A DNA stretch of 64,000 bases. It comes from Devosia sp. MC521 (GTDB taxonomy: Bacteria > Pseudomonadota > Alphaproteobacteria > Rhizobiales > Devosiaceae). The translations under genes and the position numbers were made by a program. This document shows, in pieces, positions 1-7,305 of this stretch. Under the pieces are notes generated by a model, which was given only the letters and a program-made list of their open reading frames with translations, searched no databases and had not been told where the DNA came from. The stretch spans positions 2,882,001 to 2,946,000 of the forward strand of contig NZ_CP059902.1 in NCBI RefSeq assembly GCF_014127105.1, in the 5' to 3' direction. Position 1 is the first letter of the stretch. Each line of letters begins with the position of its first letter.

Positions 1-617
1 TCATCGAGCGTGGCCGCCTGATGTTTGCGCGCCCGATTATCTTCACCAAGGGCTGCGTCAGCCTCAATGACCTGCCCGACATGGACCGTGTTGAGATCGC
101 CTTCGCGGGCCGCTCCAACGTCGGCAAGTCGAGCTTGATCAACGCGCTGTGCGGCACCTCGGGCCTGGCACGCACGTCCAATACGCCAGGGCGCACGCAG
201 GAGCTCAATATCTTTGAGAGCCAGAGCGAACCCCTGCGCATCGTCGATATGCCCGGCTATGGCTACGCTAAGGCGCCTGAGCCTAAGGTGAAGGCATGGA
301 CCAAGCTGGTTCACCAGTATCTCGTTGGCCGCGCCACCCTGCGCCGTGTTTATGTTCTGGTGGACAGCCGCCACGGTCCCAAGGACAACGACATCTCGGT
401 GATGAACGAACTTGACCGCGCCGCTGTGAGCTATCAGGTCGTACTGACCAAGATCGACAAGCCTTTGGCCAAGGATCTGGACGCTGTGATTGCTATGACC
501 AAGGCAGCCATCGCCAAGCGTCCTGCGGCCCACCCAGACGTCATTCTCACCTCGAGTGAGAAGGGTGACGGCATGGAGCACCTGCGCAGCGAAATCGCGC
601 TGCTGCTGGAAAGCTAA
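1..617 (+). CDS. engB: Ribosome biogenesis GTPase EngB (YihA/YsxC), 5' end outside the window
   Basis: EngB is an essential cytoplasmic GTPase that helps assemble the large ribosomal subunit. Counting from the ATG at 21, the G1 P-loop GRSNVGKS lies at residues 30-37, the G3 motif DMPG at 76-79 and the G4 motif TKID at 143-146. The frame stays open upstream of that ATG to base 3 and reads IERGRL before MFARP. Family members have ERGRLLFARP at this point, so the ATG at 21 is internal and the true start lies left of the window. At least 204 residues are visible. A bidirectional terminator follows. In many Hyphomicrobiales argB follows engB; here argB is about 35 kb away. Confidence 0.95.
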   Translation, partial: IERGRLMFARPIIFTKGCVSLNDLPDMDRVEIAFAGRSNVGKSSLINALCGTSGLARTSNTPGRTQELNIFESQSEPLRIVDMPGYGYAKAPEPKVKAWTKLVHQYLVGRATLRRVYVLVDSRHGPKDNDISVMNELDRAAVSYQVVLTKIDKPLAKDLDAVIAMTKAAIAKRPAAHPDVILTSSEKGDGMEHLRSEIALLLES

Positions 618-640
618 AAGCTCTCCCAATAGAAAAGCAA

Positions 641-666
641 AAGGGGCGCCGAAGCGCCCCTTTTTT
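641..666. terminator. Bidirectional intrinsic terminator, engB / chemotaxis receptor
   Basis: GGGGCGC (643-649) pairs with GCGCCCC (654-660) around a 4-base loop. An A-rich flank lies on the left and six T on the right. It serves engB and the convergent receptor gene, whose stop codon (665-667) lies in the T tract. Confidence 0.85.
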
Positions 667-2164
667 ATGCGGCCCGCCGCCCCATCTTTTGCCCCCCGGA
701 CCGCACCTCTGCGATGGTAAAGACCGCAACGATCCGGTCTAGTTCATCCACCTGGGCTTCGGTCTGTTCGATGGTGGCGTTGGTCTCCTCTACCAAGGCC
801 GCATTGTGTTGCGTGATCTCATCCATTTGCTGCATGGCGACATTAACCTCGCCAATGGCCCGCGACTGCTGCCGTCCCGCCGCAGTGATTTCAGCAATCA
901 CCGAAGCGCTTTCGAGGACTGACGCATTCAGCGCGCTAATCCGCTCGCCGATCTGCAGCACAATCTGAGTGCCAGAGCGCACTTCACCCGCAGACAAATC
1001 AATCAGGTGTTTAATCTCGGCCGATGCCTCGGCAGCGGACTGGGCCAAGCGCCGCACCTCGATGGCGACGACCGCAAAGCCCTTACCCGCCTCCCCGGCT
1101 CTAGCGGCTTCAACCGAGGCGTTGAGGGCCAGAAGATTGGTTTGGAACGCGATATCGTCGATCAAACCAATGATTTTGGAAATCTTGGACGAGGAGGCTG
1201 AGATTTTCTCCATCGCCAGCTTTGCCGTTTCCATAGCCGAGCCACTTTCGACCGCAATGCGTGAAGCATCTTCAGCGGCTCTATTGGCGTCTTCAGCACG
1301 CGTGGCATTAGCCTCCACGGTTGTGGCCAATTGCTGGATGGTAGCGGAGGTATGCTCGACCATGCCGGCCTGACGACTGGTGCGCTGCGAGAGATCTTCA
1401 GAACCGGCGAGGATTTCCCCGGCAGCCGTTTTCAAACGCGAAGACGTGGACTGTAGATCGCCCATGACGCTGGCCAAACGATTGGCCACAGCATTGGTAT
1501 TGTCGCGGAGGTCAGCGAAGGCTCCGGTGAACTCGCCATCGACACGCTTAGAGAGATCGGCCCGGGCCAGTGCCGACAGCACAAGACCGGTGCTGGTGAG
1601 GCCGCTGTCCATCGCGCCTAAGAGACCGTTGACCTCGATGGCCAGCTGACGGAGGTCCGCCTGCTCGTAATGGGCATCGACCCGGCGGCTCAACTGCCCC
1701 TGCATGACCGCGCGAATAGTGTCGCGCAAGTCGGTGGTGAGGTGGTTGGCGTCGACCTGTCGCTTGTTTTCTTGGGCAACATGCTCCTGCTCGGCCGCAT
1801 AGAGCGCAACCTGCTCGATCAGCGCCGCACGGAAGCGTTCAAAGGCATCGAACATGACGGTCAGCTCGTCATTGGTCGTTTGCTTGGGGATCGCGATCTC
1901 GCGATTGCCCGATGTGAGAGCCGCTGTGATGCCGACAAGTGTACGAAGGCGCTGGGCGACTAAGCGCTGGAAAAAGAAGAAGACAGCCGTACAGCCCGCG
2001 GCCGCAGAGGCACCCGCCAGAACCAACCAAGCGATGACGCTGGTGTTGCCCTGACGGTAGAGTTCAAACAGCGCACCGCCGCCAAAAACGAGAACGAGTG
2101 CACCGAATACCAGAAACACACCCACGAGCTTCTGGGTGATCGAAGACTGCCGCAAACGAGCCAT
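665..2164 (-). CDS. Methyl-accepting chemotaxis protein with a minimal periplasmic part
   Basis: This is a 499-residue chemoreceptor expected to signal through CheW/CheA. Two membrane helices are predicted at about residues 14-34 and 43-66, so only some 8-9 residues can reach the periplasm. HAMP-like segments follow at about 66-118 and again at about 145-235. The cytoplasmic signalling helices have the conserved hairpin tip at about 336-376 ([20 protein letters not shown] is clear). With almost no external domain, the stimulus probably comes from the membrane, the cytoplasm or a partner protein. The ATG at 2164 is the only start that keeps the first helix whole. No che genes lie nearby, so it is an orphan receptor; its ligand cannot be named. 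Confidence 0.92.
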   Translation of the reverse strand: MARLRQSSITQKLVGVFLVFGALVLVFGGGALFELYRQGNTSVIAWLVLAGASAAAGCTAVFFFFQRLVAQRLRTLVGITAALTSGNREIAIPKQTTNDELTVMFDAFERFRAALIEQVALYAAEQEHVAQENKRQVDANHLTTDLRDTIRAVMQGQLSRRVDAHYEQADLRQLAIEVNGLLGAMDSGLTSTGLVLSALARADLSKRVDGEFTGAFADLRDNTNAVANRLASVMGDLQSTSSRLKTAAGEILAGSEDLSQRTSRQAGMVEHTSATIQQLATTVEANATRAEDANRAAEDASRIAVESGSAMETAKLAMEKISASSSKISKIIGLIDDIAFQTNLLALNASVEAARAGEAGKGFAVVAIEVRRLAQSAAEASAEIKHLIDLSAGEVRSGTQIVLQIGERISALNASVLESASVIAEITAAGRQQSRAIGEVNVAMQQMDEITQHNAALVEETNATIEQTEAQVDELDRIVAVFTIAEVRSGGQKMGRRAA

Positions 2165-2225
2165 GGTAAATCACTGACGCCACAAGAAATCGCGTCATGC
2201 TGAACCATAGTTGGTTAAGCGTTGT

Positions 2226-2948
2226 TTATCGCAAACTGCTCGCAGCGCTAAAAAAACGCATAATCGTGTGGCGCAGCGCCATGCTATCGGAATTTATCCG
2301 CATAGATTGAAGCGCCGTCTCGATAACATCGTCGGTTGCGCGACCACGGCGCATTTCGACCAAGGCCTGCGCGTAACTGTCTTCAAACTCGGGATGAGGC
2401 TGGAGTGTCAGGGTCACACCATTGGCATAGGTCAGTCCGGCATTGGGCGCGAACGGTGACGAGAGAAACACACGCGCCTGACTCGGGGGCGTGATGACCT
2501 GATCCTGATGCGAGCAAGCGACGTTGATGACGGCGGGCAACTCACGAGCAAAGGGGAGATCATTGGCAACAGAATAGGTGTGGCGACCAAGGCCCCAGCC
2601 TTTTTCTGACTTCCGCACTTCGCCACCCAAGGCGTCCGCGATAATCTGATGACCAAAGCAAATCCCGAGCATGGGGATGTTGCCCGCATAGGCCGAGCGG
2701 ATGAACGCACGAAGCGGATCGAGCCAATTGTGATCTTCATAGACACCAGCAGGCGAGCCGGTGATCAAAATGGCATCAAGCGTCGTCGGATCGGGCAAGG
2801 CGTCTGCCGCGCAGGCATCGATGTCGTCAAAGGTGAAGCCCTCAACGCCGGTCGAGCCAAACATTTTGCGGAACATCTGCGGATAGTCTTCGTGCTCAGC
2901 TTGCAGGTGGCTGGGCACAGCGCCGGTCTGAACGATGGTAATTTTCAT
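2226..2948 (-). CDS. Class I glutamine amidotransferase (GMP synthase-like, stand-alone)
   Basis: This is a 240-residue stand-alone class I GATase. The nucleophile elbow GICFGH carries the catalytic Cys at 97, and HPEFE gives the His (185) and Glu (187) of the triad. LITGSPAGVYE at about 61-71 matches the family's oxyanion strand. I chose the ATG at 2948 because the protein then begins MKITIVQTG, typical of this family; a TTG five codons upstream is less likely. Such proteins release ammonia from glutamine or act on gamma-glutamyl compounds, but no partner synthase is adjacent, so the substrate is unknown. It has its own short intergenic space on both sides. Confidence 0.85.
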   Translation of the reverse strand: MKITIVQTGAVPSHLQAEHEDYPQMFRKMFGSTGVEGFTFDDIDACAADALPDPTTLDAILITGSPAGVYEDHNWLDPLRAFIRSAYAGNIPMLGICFGHQIIADALGGEVRKSEKGWGLGRHTYSVANDLPFARELPAVINVACSHQDQVITPPSQARVFLSSPFAPNAGLTYANGVTLTLQPHPEFEDSYAQALVEMRRGRATDDVIETALQSMRINSDSMALRHTIMRFFSAASSLR

Positions 2949-3011
2949 GCGAGAATAGGCCAATATGAGATCGACCCGAAAGTAACTGGCTCGACATCAC
3001 CCCGCAATGGG

Positions 3012-3488
3012 TTAGGCGCTCGGCTCAAACCGCATAGCGATACCATTGATGCAATAGCGCAGACCGGTTGGTGCGGGGCCGTCTTCAAAGACATGGCCCT
3101 GGTGCCCGCCGCAATTGCTGCAATGGACCTCGATGCGCATCATGCCAAGCGTAAGGTCCTCCTCGGTGCCGAGTGCGCCGGGGATAAAATCATAAAAGCT
3201 CGGCCAGCCGGTGTGGCTGTCATATTTGGTATCAGAGACGAAGAGGGCCTGATCGCAGGCAGCGCAGTGGAAGACCCCGGCGCGCTTTTCCTCGTTTAAG
3301 GGCGACGTATAGGGGCGTTCGGTGCCCTTTTTACGCAGAACGATATAGGCTTTTTGGTCCAAGCGATCCCGCCATTCCTCATCGGTCAGGCTGAAGGGGA
3401 ACTCGTCATCAGCGGCCCAGGCGCCACGCATAGGGAATGCTGCGGCAGAGAGGGCGGCCAGTGACAAAACAAATGATCGGCGTTGCAT
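3012..3488 (-). CDS. msrB: Exported peptide-methionine (R)-S-oxide reductase MsrB
   Basis: MsrB reduces methionine-R-sulfoxide in oxidised proteins. The 158-residue protein starts with a twin-arginine-like signal (MQRRSFVLSLAAL, with a likely cut after AWA near residue 25), so the mature enzyme should act in the periplasm. Zinc ligands are Cys75/Cys78 and Cys123/Cys126, and the catalytic Cys146 lies in RYCIN. A ribosome site GGGAG stands 8 bases before the ATG at 3488. It is followed at its 5' side by the fasciclin/ECF module on the same strand as the first fasciclin gene, which suggests a shared role in extracytoplasmic oxidative stress, although no shared promoter motif is visible upstream of it. 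Confidence 0.92.
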   Translation of the reverse strand: MQRRSFVLSLAALSAAAFPMRGAWAADDEFPFSLTDEEWRDRLDQKAYIVLRKKGTERPYTSPLNEEKRAGVFHCAACDQALFVSDTKYDSHTGWPSFYDFIPGALGTEEDLTLGMMRIEVHCSNCGGHQGHVFEDGPAPTGLRYCINGIAMRFEPSA

Positions 3489-3587
3489 GCGCGCACTCCC
3501 TGATTTGTGGTTACGCTTAGATTTGAGTTCTAGACCATGGTGGTGCCGGGCTGAAGCACTGTCCAGCCCGTCACATGGCTTTGATCG

Positions 3588-4124
3588 TTAGTTTGCCGGA
3601 AGAAGCACGGCATCGACCACGTGGATAACGCCATTCGAAGCGTCAATGTCGGCTGCTGTGACGCTTGCGGAACCACCTGCTGCGTCGGCAATCTTAACGG
3701 TCTCGCCATCGAGGCTAAAGCTCAGCTCGCCACCCGCAACAGTTGCCGCCTTGAAAGTACCGCCGTTGTCCTGGATCAGCTTGATGAGGTCAGCGGCATG
3801 AATGTCGCCAGCGACCACGTGATAGGTGAGGATGCCAGTCAGCTGATCTTTGTTTTCTGGCTTCAGCAGAGTTTCAACAGTGCCAGCTGGCAGCGCGTCA
3901 AAGGCTGCGTTCACGGGCGCGAATACGGTGAATGGGCCTTCGCCATTGAGGGTGTCCACAAGACCAGCGGCTTGAACTGCTGCAACGAGAGTCGAATGAT
4001 CTGGCGAACCGATAGCGGTTTCAACCACGGTGCTGGTGCTCGCCATCATTGCGTCTTGAGCCGTAGCCGACAGGGAGCCAAATGCGAGTACTGCAGCAAC
4101 CGATAGAGTACGAAGCGTCATCAT
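3588..4124 (-). CDS. Secreted fasciclin (FAS1) domain protein, first copy
   Basis: This is a 178-residue protein with a Sec signal peptide (about 1-22, cut near ATAQD) and one FAS1 domain at about 35-178. The two conserved FAS1 motifs are visible: PFTVFAPVNAAFDALP and, near the C terminus, NGVIHVVDAVLLP. FAS1 domains mediate adhesion or ligand contact outside the cytoplasm. The start at ATG 4124 is supported by GGAAGG upstream and by the signal peptide; a longer reading frame to 4232 lacks these. It is divergent from the ECF sigma gene and has a predicted promoter of that sigma factor at 4173-4200. A paralogue lies at 5818-6375. The nearest known analogues are the mycobacterial MPT70/MPT83 proteins (family knowledge). 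Confidence 0.9.
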   Translation of the reverse strand: MMTLRTLSVAAVLAFGSLSATAQDAMMASTSTVVETAIGSPDHSTLVAAVQAAGLVDTLNGEGPFTVFAPVNAAFDALPAGTVETLLKPENKDQLTGILTYHVVAGDIHAADLIKLIQDNGGTFKAATVAGGELSFSLDGETVKIADAAGGSASVTAADIDASNGVIHVVDAVLLPAN

Positions 4125-4148
4125 AGAATGCACCTTCCATTGTCTGGG

Positions 4149-4165
4149 GCTCCAACCATTGGAGC
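4149..4165 (-). repeat. Inverted repeat at the predicted 5' end of the fasciclin-1 mRNA
   Basis: GCTCCAA and TTGGAGC are perfect 7-base arms around CCA. The repeat starts one or two bases after the transcription start expected from the promoter at 4173-4200. It could form a 5'-terminal stem-loop that protects the message, or bind a regulator. Confidence 0.5.
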
Positions 4166-4172
4166 TGCGACA

Positions 4173-4200
4173 ATTACGGGGAGCGATCTGCACTGGATTG
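4173..4200 (-). promoter_or_regulatory. Predicted ECF (SigK-like) promoter of the fasciclin-1 gene
   Basis: On the minus strand CAATCC (4200-4195), 15 bases, then CCGTAAT (4179-4173). The sigma operon has TGATCC, 15 bases, CCGTAAA. The published mycobacterial SigK consensus (CCATCC, 16-17 bases, CCGAAT) is similar. Transcription would begin near 4166, leaving a leader of about 42 bases. Confidence 0.6.
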
Positions 4201-4304
4201 GTTTTTACATGAGCGAGGCTCAAAAACCTCATTACAACGAAATATCAATGACTTACGGAATTTTCACGGGTCGAAAACGCTAGTTCTGGGCGAATTTTTT
4301 GGAG

Positions 4305-4332
4305 TGATCCAATCGACTTTGATCACCGTAAA
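4305..4332 (+). promoter_or_regulatory. Predicted autoregulatory ECF promoter of the sigma/anti-sigma operon
   Basis: TGATCC (4305-4310), 15 bases, CCGTAAA (4326-4332). The elements and spacing match those of the divergent fasciclin promoter. The elements are embedded in an interrupted dyad, GTGATC (4304-4309) and GATCAC (4321-4326), which might also be an operator. The leader would be about 80 bases. Autoregulation is normal for ECF factors. Confidence 0.55.
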
Positions 4333-4419
4333 GAACCGATTTTGACGCCGAAGATGAGTGTGACTTGCACGTCCAATCGGGCGCCCGCATAGTTGCGCCG
4401 CAGTTTCCCCGGAGGACGC

Positions 4420-4974
4420 ATGTCTACAAACACTATGCGAGACGACATCGGCGGGCTCATTCTCCGGGTCGCCTTGCGTGACCGGTCAGCATTCGATCGG
4501 CTCTATACCGCAACGGCTGCGAAACTTTTTGGCACCTGCCTACGTGTCTTAAACAACAGAGCCGAAGCTGAGGACGCCTTGCAGGAGGTTTTCGTCAAAA
4601 TCTGGCTCAAAGCGGATCGTTTTGCGGTGACCGGACAAAGCCCGATGACGTGGCTGATTGCCGTGGCCCGACACCACGCGATTGACCGATTGCGGGCGCG
4701 GCGTGAGGGCCTAGGGCAGATCGATGATGCGGCATTGGCCGTCAAAGACCCGAGCCCTGACCCCGAGGCGCAAACTGTTGCCGCTGGTGAAGCCACCCAA
4801 CTTGATGGGTGCTTATCCGAACTGGAAGAGCAAAAGGCCAGCGCCCTGCGTGCAGCCTATATGCAAGGCGATAGCTATGCGGATCTCGCGATCCGCTATG
4901 CGGTTCCGCTGAACACCATGCGCACATGGCTAAGACGAGGCCTGATGCGACTGAAGGAGTGCTTGGAGCGATGA
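4420..4974 (+). CDS. ECF (extracytoplasmic function) RNA polymerase sigma factor, SigK-like
   Basis: This is a 184-residue sigma factor with only regions 2 and 4. Region 2 (about residues 25-90) includes AEDALQEVFVKIW, which contacts core polymerase, and WLIAVARHHAIDRLRAR, which melts and reads the -10. Region 4 (about 125-180) contains the helix-turn-helix SYADLAIRYAVPLNTMRTWL. The ATG at 4420 follows GGAGGA at a good distance; an upstream TTG at 4393 has none. The stop overlaps the anti-sigma start as ATGA, so the two proteins should be made together. The neighbours (RskA-type anti-sigma, two fasciclins) match the mycobacterial SigK arrangement, but close relationship to SigK itself is only inferred. 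Confidence 0.93.
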   Translation: MSTNTMRDDIGGLILRVALRDRSAFDRLYTATAAKLFGTCLRVLNNRAEAEDALQEVFVKIWLKADRFAVTGQSPMTWLIAVARHHAIDRLRARREGLGQIDDAALAVKDPSPDPEAQTVAAGEATQLDGCLSELEEQKASALRAAYMQGDSYADLAIRYAVPLNTMRTWLRRGLMRLKECLER

Positions 4975-5681
4975 GCGTGATCAAAGATGACGATCTGCCC
5001 GAAGGCGGTGACGATATTCTTGCGGCTGAATTCGCGCTTGGTGTGCTCCCCGCGAGCGAACTGGCGATGCTCGCGCGCCGCGTCGAAACCGACGCAGCAT
5101 TTGCGCAATCCGTCTACGCCTGGGAAGAGCGCCTCACCCCGCTCGCCGAGGGTTATGTGCCCCAGGATGTGTCGCCACGTTTAAAGACCGCGCTCGACAG
5201 GCATCTCTTTGGCGTCGCAGGAGCACCTCAGAGCAAAGGTTTTTGGGGCAGTTTAGTGCTGTGGCGCGGCCTTGCCGCTGGTATCGCAGCGGCATTCCTT
5301 GTGGCCGTCACTCTTCCCATGATGCAGACGCCGCTGGCGCCCCAAACCAGCATCCTGGCCTCGCTGGCAGCGGACACAAGCGAAGTGCGCTATATGGCCA
5401 TTTACGACGCGGGTAGCGGCGAGATCCGGCTCGCCCATCTTGCAGGCGAACCTGCCCCGGGGCAGGTCTTTGAGCTTTGGGTCGCGGAAGGCGACGCGGC
5501 TCCAACCTCGCTGGGCGTCATCCCTGTGGGCGGCGCAGCCCGTATGCCCCTTAACGACAGCGTGAGAGCGTTGCTTAACAATCGTGCCCACATGGCGATC
5601 AGCGTTGAACCACCGGGCGGATCGCCGACAGGGCAACCGACCGGAGACGTGGTCGCATTAGGCGACCTCCTCGAAATCTAA
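4971..5681 (+). CDS. RskA-type membrane anti-sigma factor
   Basis: This is a 236-residue anti-sigma factor. A cytoplasmic sigma-binding segment (about 12-62, FALGVLPASELAMLARRVE) is followed by one membrane helix at about 95-118 and a periplasmic RskA C-terminal domain (about 125-236; GQVFELWVAEGDAAPTSLG is typical). The ATG at 4971 overlaps the sigma stop by four bases. No zinc-binding HxxxCxxC motif of the ZAS type is present, so release is not by a zinc switch; in mycobacteria RskA responds to extracytoplasmic redox state and is proteolysed (family knowledge). The periplasmic domain would hold the sigma factor silent until its signal appears. Confidence 0.88.
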   Translation: MSVIKDDDLPEGGDDILAAEFALGVLPASELAMLARRVETDAAFAQSVYAWEERLTPLAEGYVPQDVSPRLKTALDRHLFGVAGAPQSKGFWGSLVLWRGLAAGIAAAFLVAVTLPMMQTPLAPQTSILASLAADTSEVRYMAIYDAGSGEIRLAHLAGEPAPGQVFELWVAEGDAAPTSLGVIPVGGAARMPLNDSVRALLNNRAHMAISVEPPGGSPTGQPTGDVVALGDLLEI

Positions 5682-5817
5682 CTTTCTTTGTCTTTCGCTT
5701 CAGTACCTTACCAGCCCTGCGCAAAACAAAATGCGTGGGGCTGAAACTTATCTGCCGTTGCTCTCGTGTCTGTTTATGTCCCTCAATCCTGAGGCGATCT
5801 ACACATGGAGGAACGCC

Positions 5818-6375
5818 ATGAACATGATCTCGAAGACCCTTATCGCAGGCTGTTTTGCTCTGACCACTGCCGGTGCAGCACTGGCACAGGACAATCCAGA
5901 AGTGGGCGGCGCTGCAATGTTCGCGGACAAGAACATTGTCGAAAACGCCATGAACTCGGCCGACCACACCACGCTCGTAGCCGCTGTTTCCGCAGCAGGT
6001 CTGGTGGAAACCCTGCAGGGTGCCGGTCCTTTCACCGTCTTTGCTCCAACCAACGCTGCCTTTGATGCTCTCCCAGCAGGTGCGGTTGAAGATCTGCTGA
6101 AGCCAGAAAATAAGGACATGCTGACCAAGGTCCTGACCTGCCACGTGGTTGGTGCCAAGGCCCTCGCTGCGGACGTTATCAAGATGGTTGAAGACGGTAG
6201 CGGCAAGCACGTCATCGACACCCTTGGCGGCTGCAAGCTCACCGCCGAAGTTACCGACGGCATGGTCACCCTCACCGATGAAACCGGTGGCACCGCGACC
6301 GTCACCATCGCTGATGTGATCCAGTCGAACGGCGTTATCCACGTCATCGACAAAGTGCTGATGCCAGCGAGCTAA
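5818..6375 (+). CDS. Secreted fasciclin (FAS1) domain protein, second copy
   Basis: This is a 185-residue paralogue of the protein at 3588-4124. A signal peptide (about 1-23, cut at ALAQD) is followed by one FAS1 domain with PFTVFAPTNAAFDALP at 71-86 and NGVIHVIDKVLMP at the end. Unlike the first copy it has two cysteines in the mature part (108 and 139), which could form a disulfide in the periplasm. The ATG at 5818 has GGAGG 6-11 bases upstream. It follows the anti-sigma gene by 136 bases; I do not find the ECF promoter motif there, so it may be read from the sigma operon or from another promoter. Its role in adhesion or redox sensing is open. Confidence 0.9.
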   Translation: MNMISKTLIAGCFALTTAGAALAQDNPEVGGAAMFADKNIVENAMNSADHTTLVAAVSAAGLVETLQGAGPFTVFAPTNAAFDALPAGAVEDLLKPENKDMLTKVLTCHVVGAKALAADVIKMVEDGSGKHVIDTLGGCKLTAEVTDGMVTLTDETGGTATVTIADVIQSNGVIHVIDKVLMPAS

Positions 6376-6386
6376 TCGCTCGCGGC

Positions 6387-6429
6387 GGGGCCTCGTCGAT
6401 GCAGTCTCCCTTCTGCACATCGAGGCCCC
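6387..6429 (+). repeat. Long hairpin between fasciclin-2 and the DUF4394 gene
   Basis: GGGGCCTCG (6387-6395) pairs with CGAGGCCCC (6421-6429), with a second helix (TGCAG/CTGCA) inside. No T tract follows, so it is not a standard terminator. It may partly stop transcription or stabilise the upstream message. Confidence 0.55.
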
Positions 6430-6433
6430 TGCC

Positions 6434-6461
6434 CGATCCGCAAGTTCGATGACACCGAAAG
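6434..6461 (+). promoter_or_regulatory. Possible third copy of the ECF promoter motif before the DUF4394 gene
   Basis: CGATCC (6434-6439), 15 bases, CCGAAAG (6455-6461). Elements and spacing fit the motif at the sigma and fasciclin-1 promoters. It ends only 10 bases before the ATG at 6472 and overlaps the apparent ribosome site AAAGGA, so transcription from it would give an almost leaderless message. It may be coincidence. Confidence 0.3.
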
Positions 6462-6471
6462 GAAACCCAAG

Positions 6472-7233
6472 ATGACTGCGCTTAAAACCCTCACTGCAGC
6501 ACTGCTGCTCACCAGTTTTGCTGCACCCGCAATGGCCGCAAATGTCGTTGGCCTATCAGGCGAAAACACCCTTCACTGGCTCGACACCGAAAGCTGGACT
6601 GAAACGGGTTCGATCGATGTAACAGGCGTTGATGGGCGTCTTCTCGGGATCGACGTTCGCCCCGCAGACGGGATGCTTTATGGTGTGTTCGCCGATGGCA
6701 CGCTCGCCACTATCGACCCCGAAACCGGTGTCGCCACCAAGGTCAGCACTTTGGCGACGAAACTCGCAGATGGCGTCTCAGCGACCGTTGATTTCAATCC
6801 AGTTGCCGACAAATTGCGTGTCATGGGCAGCGATGGCACCAGCCTACGCGTCACTGTTGATACCGGTGAAACCGTCACCGATGGCAGCCATAGCTACGCG
6901 GACGGTGCGTCCCCAAATGTCATCGCGGGCGCTTACACCAATTCCTACGCCGGCACGGAAAAGACCCAGCTCTTTAACATCGACGGCAAGGCTGGTTGGC
7001 TGGTTCTTCAGGACCCACCAAATGATGGTGTGTTGAACGCTGTCGGCGAAATTGGCGTTATGCCGACCGAAGCTGGCTTTGACATCGCATCAGATGGCAA
7101 GGGCGGCAATGAAGCTTGGCTCGTGATCGACGGTGCATTCCACACGGTTAATCTGGAAACCGGTGCGACCACGGAAGCTGGCAAGATCGACGGCGCAAAC
7201 GTCCGAGATATCGCTATTATGCCTGCTATGTAA
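6472..7233 (+). CDS. Secreted DUF4394 domain protein
   Basis: This is a 253-residue protein with a signal peptide (about 1-22, cut at AMAAN). The rest matches DUF4394 in style: repeated strands such as LLGIDVRPADGMLYGV, ATVDFNPVADKLRVMGSDG and LVLQDPPNDGVLNAVGEIG, suggesting a beta-propeller-like exported domain. No catalytic residues can be named. It stands 96 bases after the second fasciclin gene, on the same strand, with a strong hairpin between, and ends at a bidirectional terminator. The position argues that it belongs to the same ECF regulon. DUF4394 proteins have no established function that I know of. Confidence 0.85.
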   Translation: MTALKTLTAALLLTSFAAPAMAANVVGLSGENTLHWLDTESWTETGSIDVTGVDGRLLGIDVRPADGMLYGVFADGTLATIDPETGVATKVSTLATKLADGVSATVDFNPVADKLRVMGSDGTSLRVTVDTGETVTDGSHSYADGASPNVIAGAYTNSYAGTEKTQLFNIDGKAGWLVLQDPPNDGVLNAVGEIGVMPTEAGFDIASDGKGGNEAWLVIDGAFHTVNLETGATTEAGKIDGANVRDIAIMPAM

Positions 7234-7253
7234 AAATGCTCAGGCTTTAATGC

Positions 7254-7285
7254 AAAACACCCCGGCGCAAACCGGGGTGTTTTTG
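7254..7285. terminator. Bidirectional terminator between the DUF4394 gene and tolB
   Basis: AAAACACCCCGG (7254-7265) pairs with CCGGGGTGTTTT (7272-7283) around CGCAAA. A and T tracts on the two sides allow use in both directions by two convergent genes. Confidence 0.88.
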
Positions 7286-7305
7286 TATTCAATTGAGGTT
7301 TGGCA

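Noticed and set aside
5681-5818. ECF promoter before fasciclin-2
   Set aside because: CAATCC occurs at 5784-5789, but 15 bases later the sequence is the ribosome site and not a CCGTAA-like element; no other match in this spacing.
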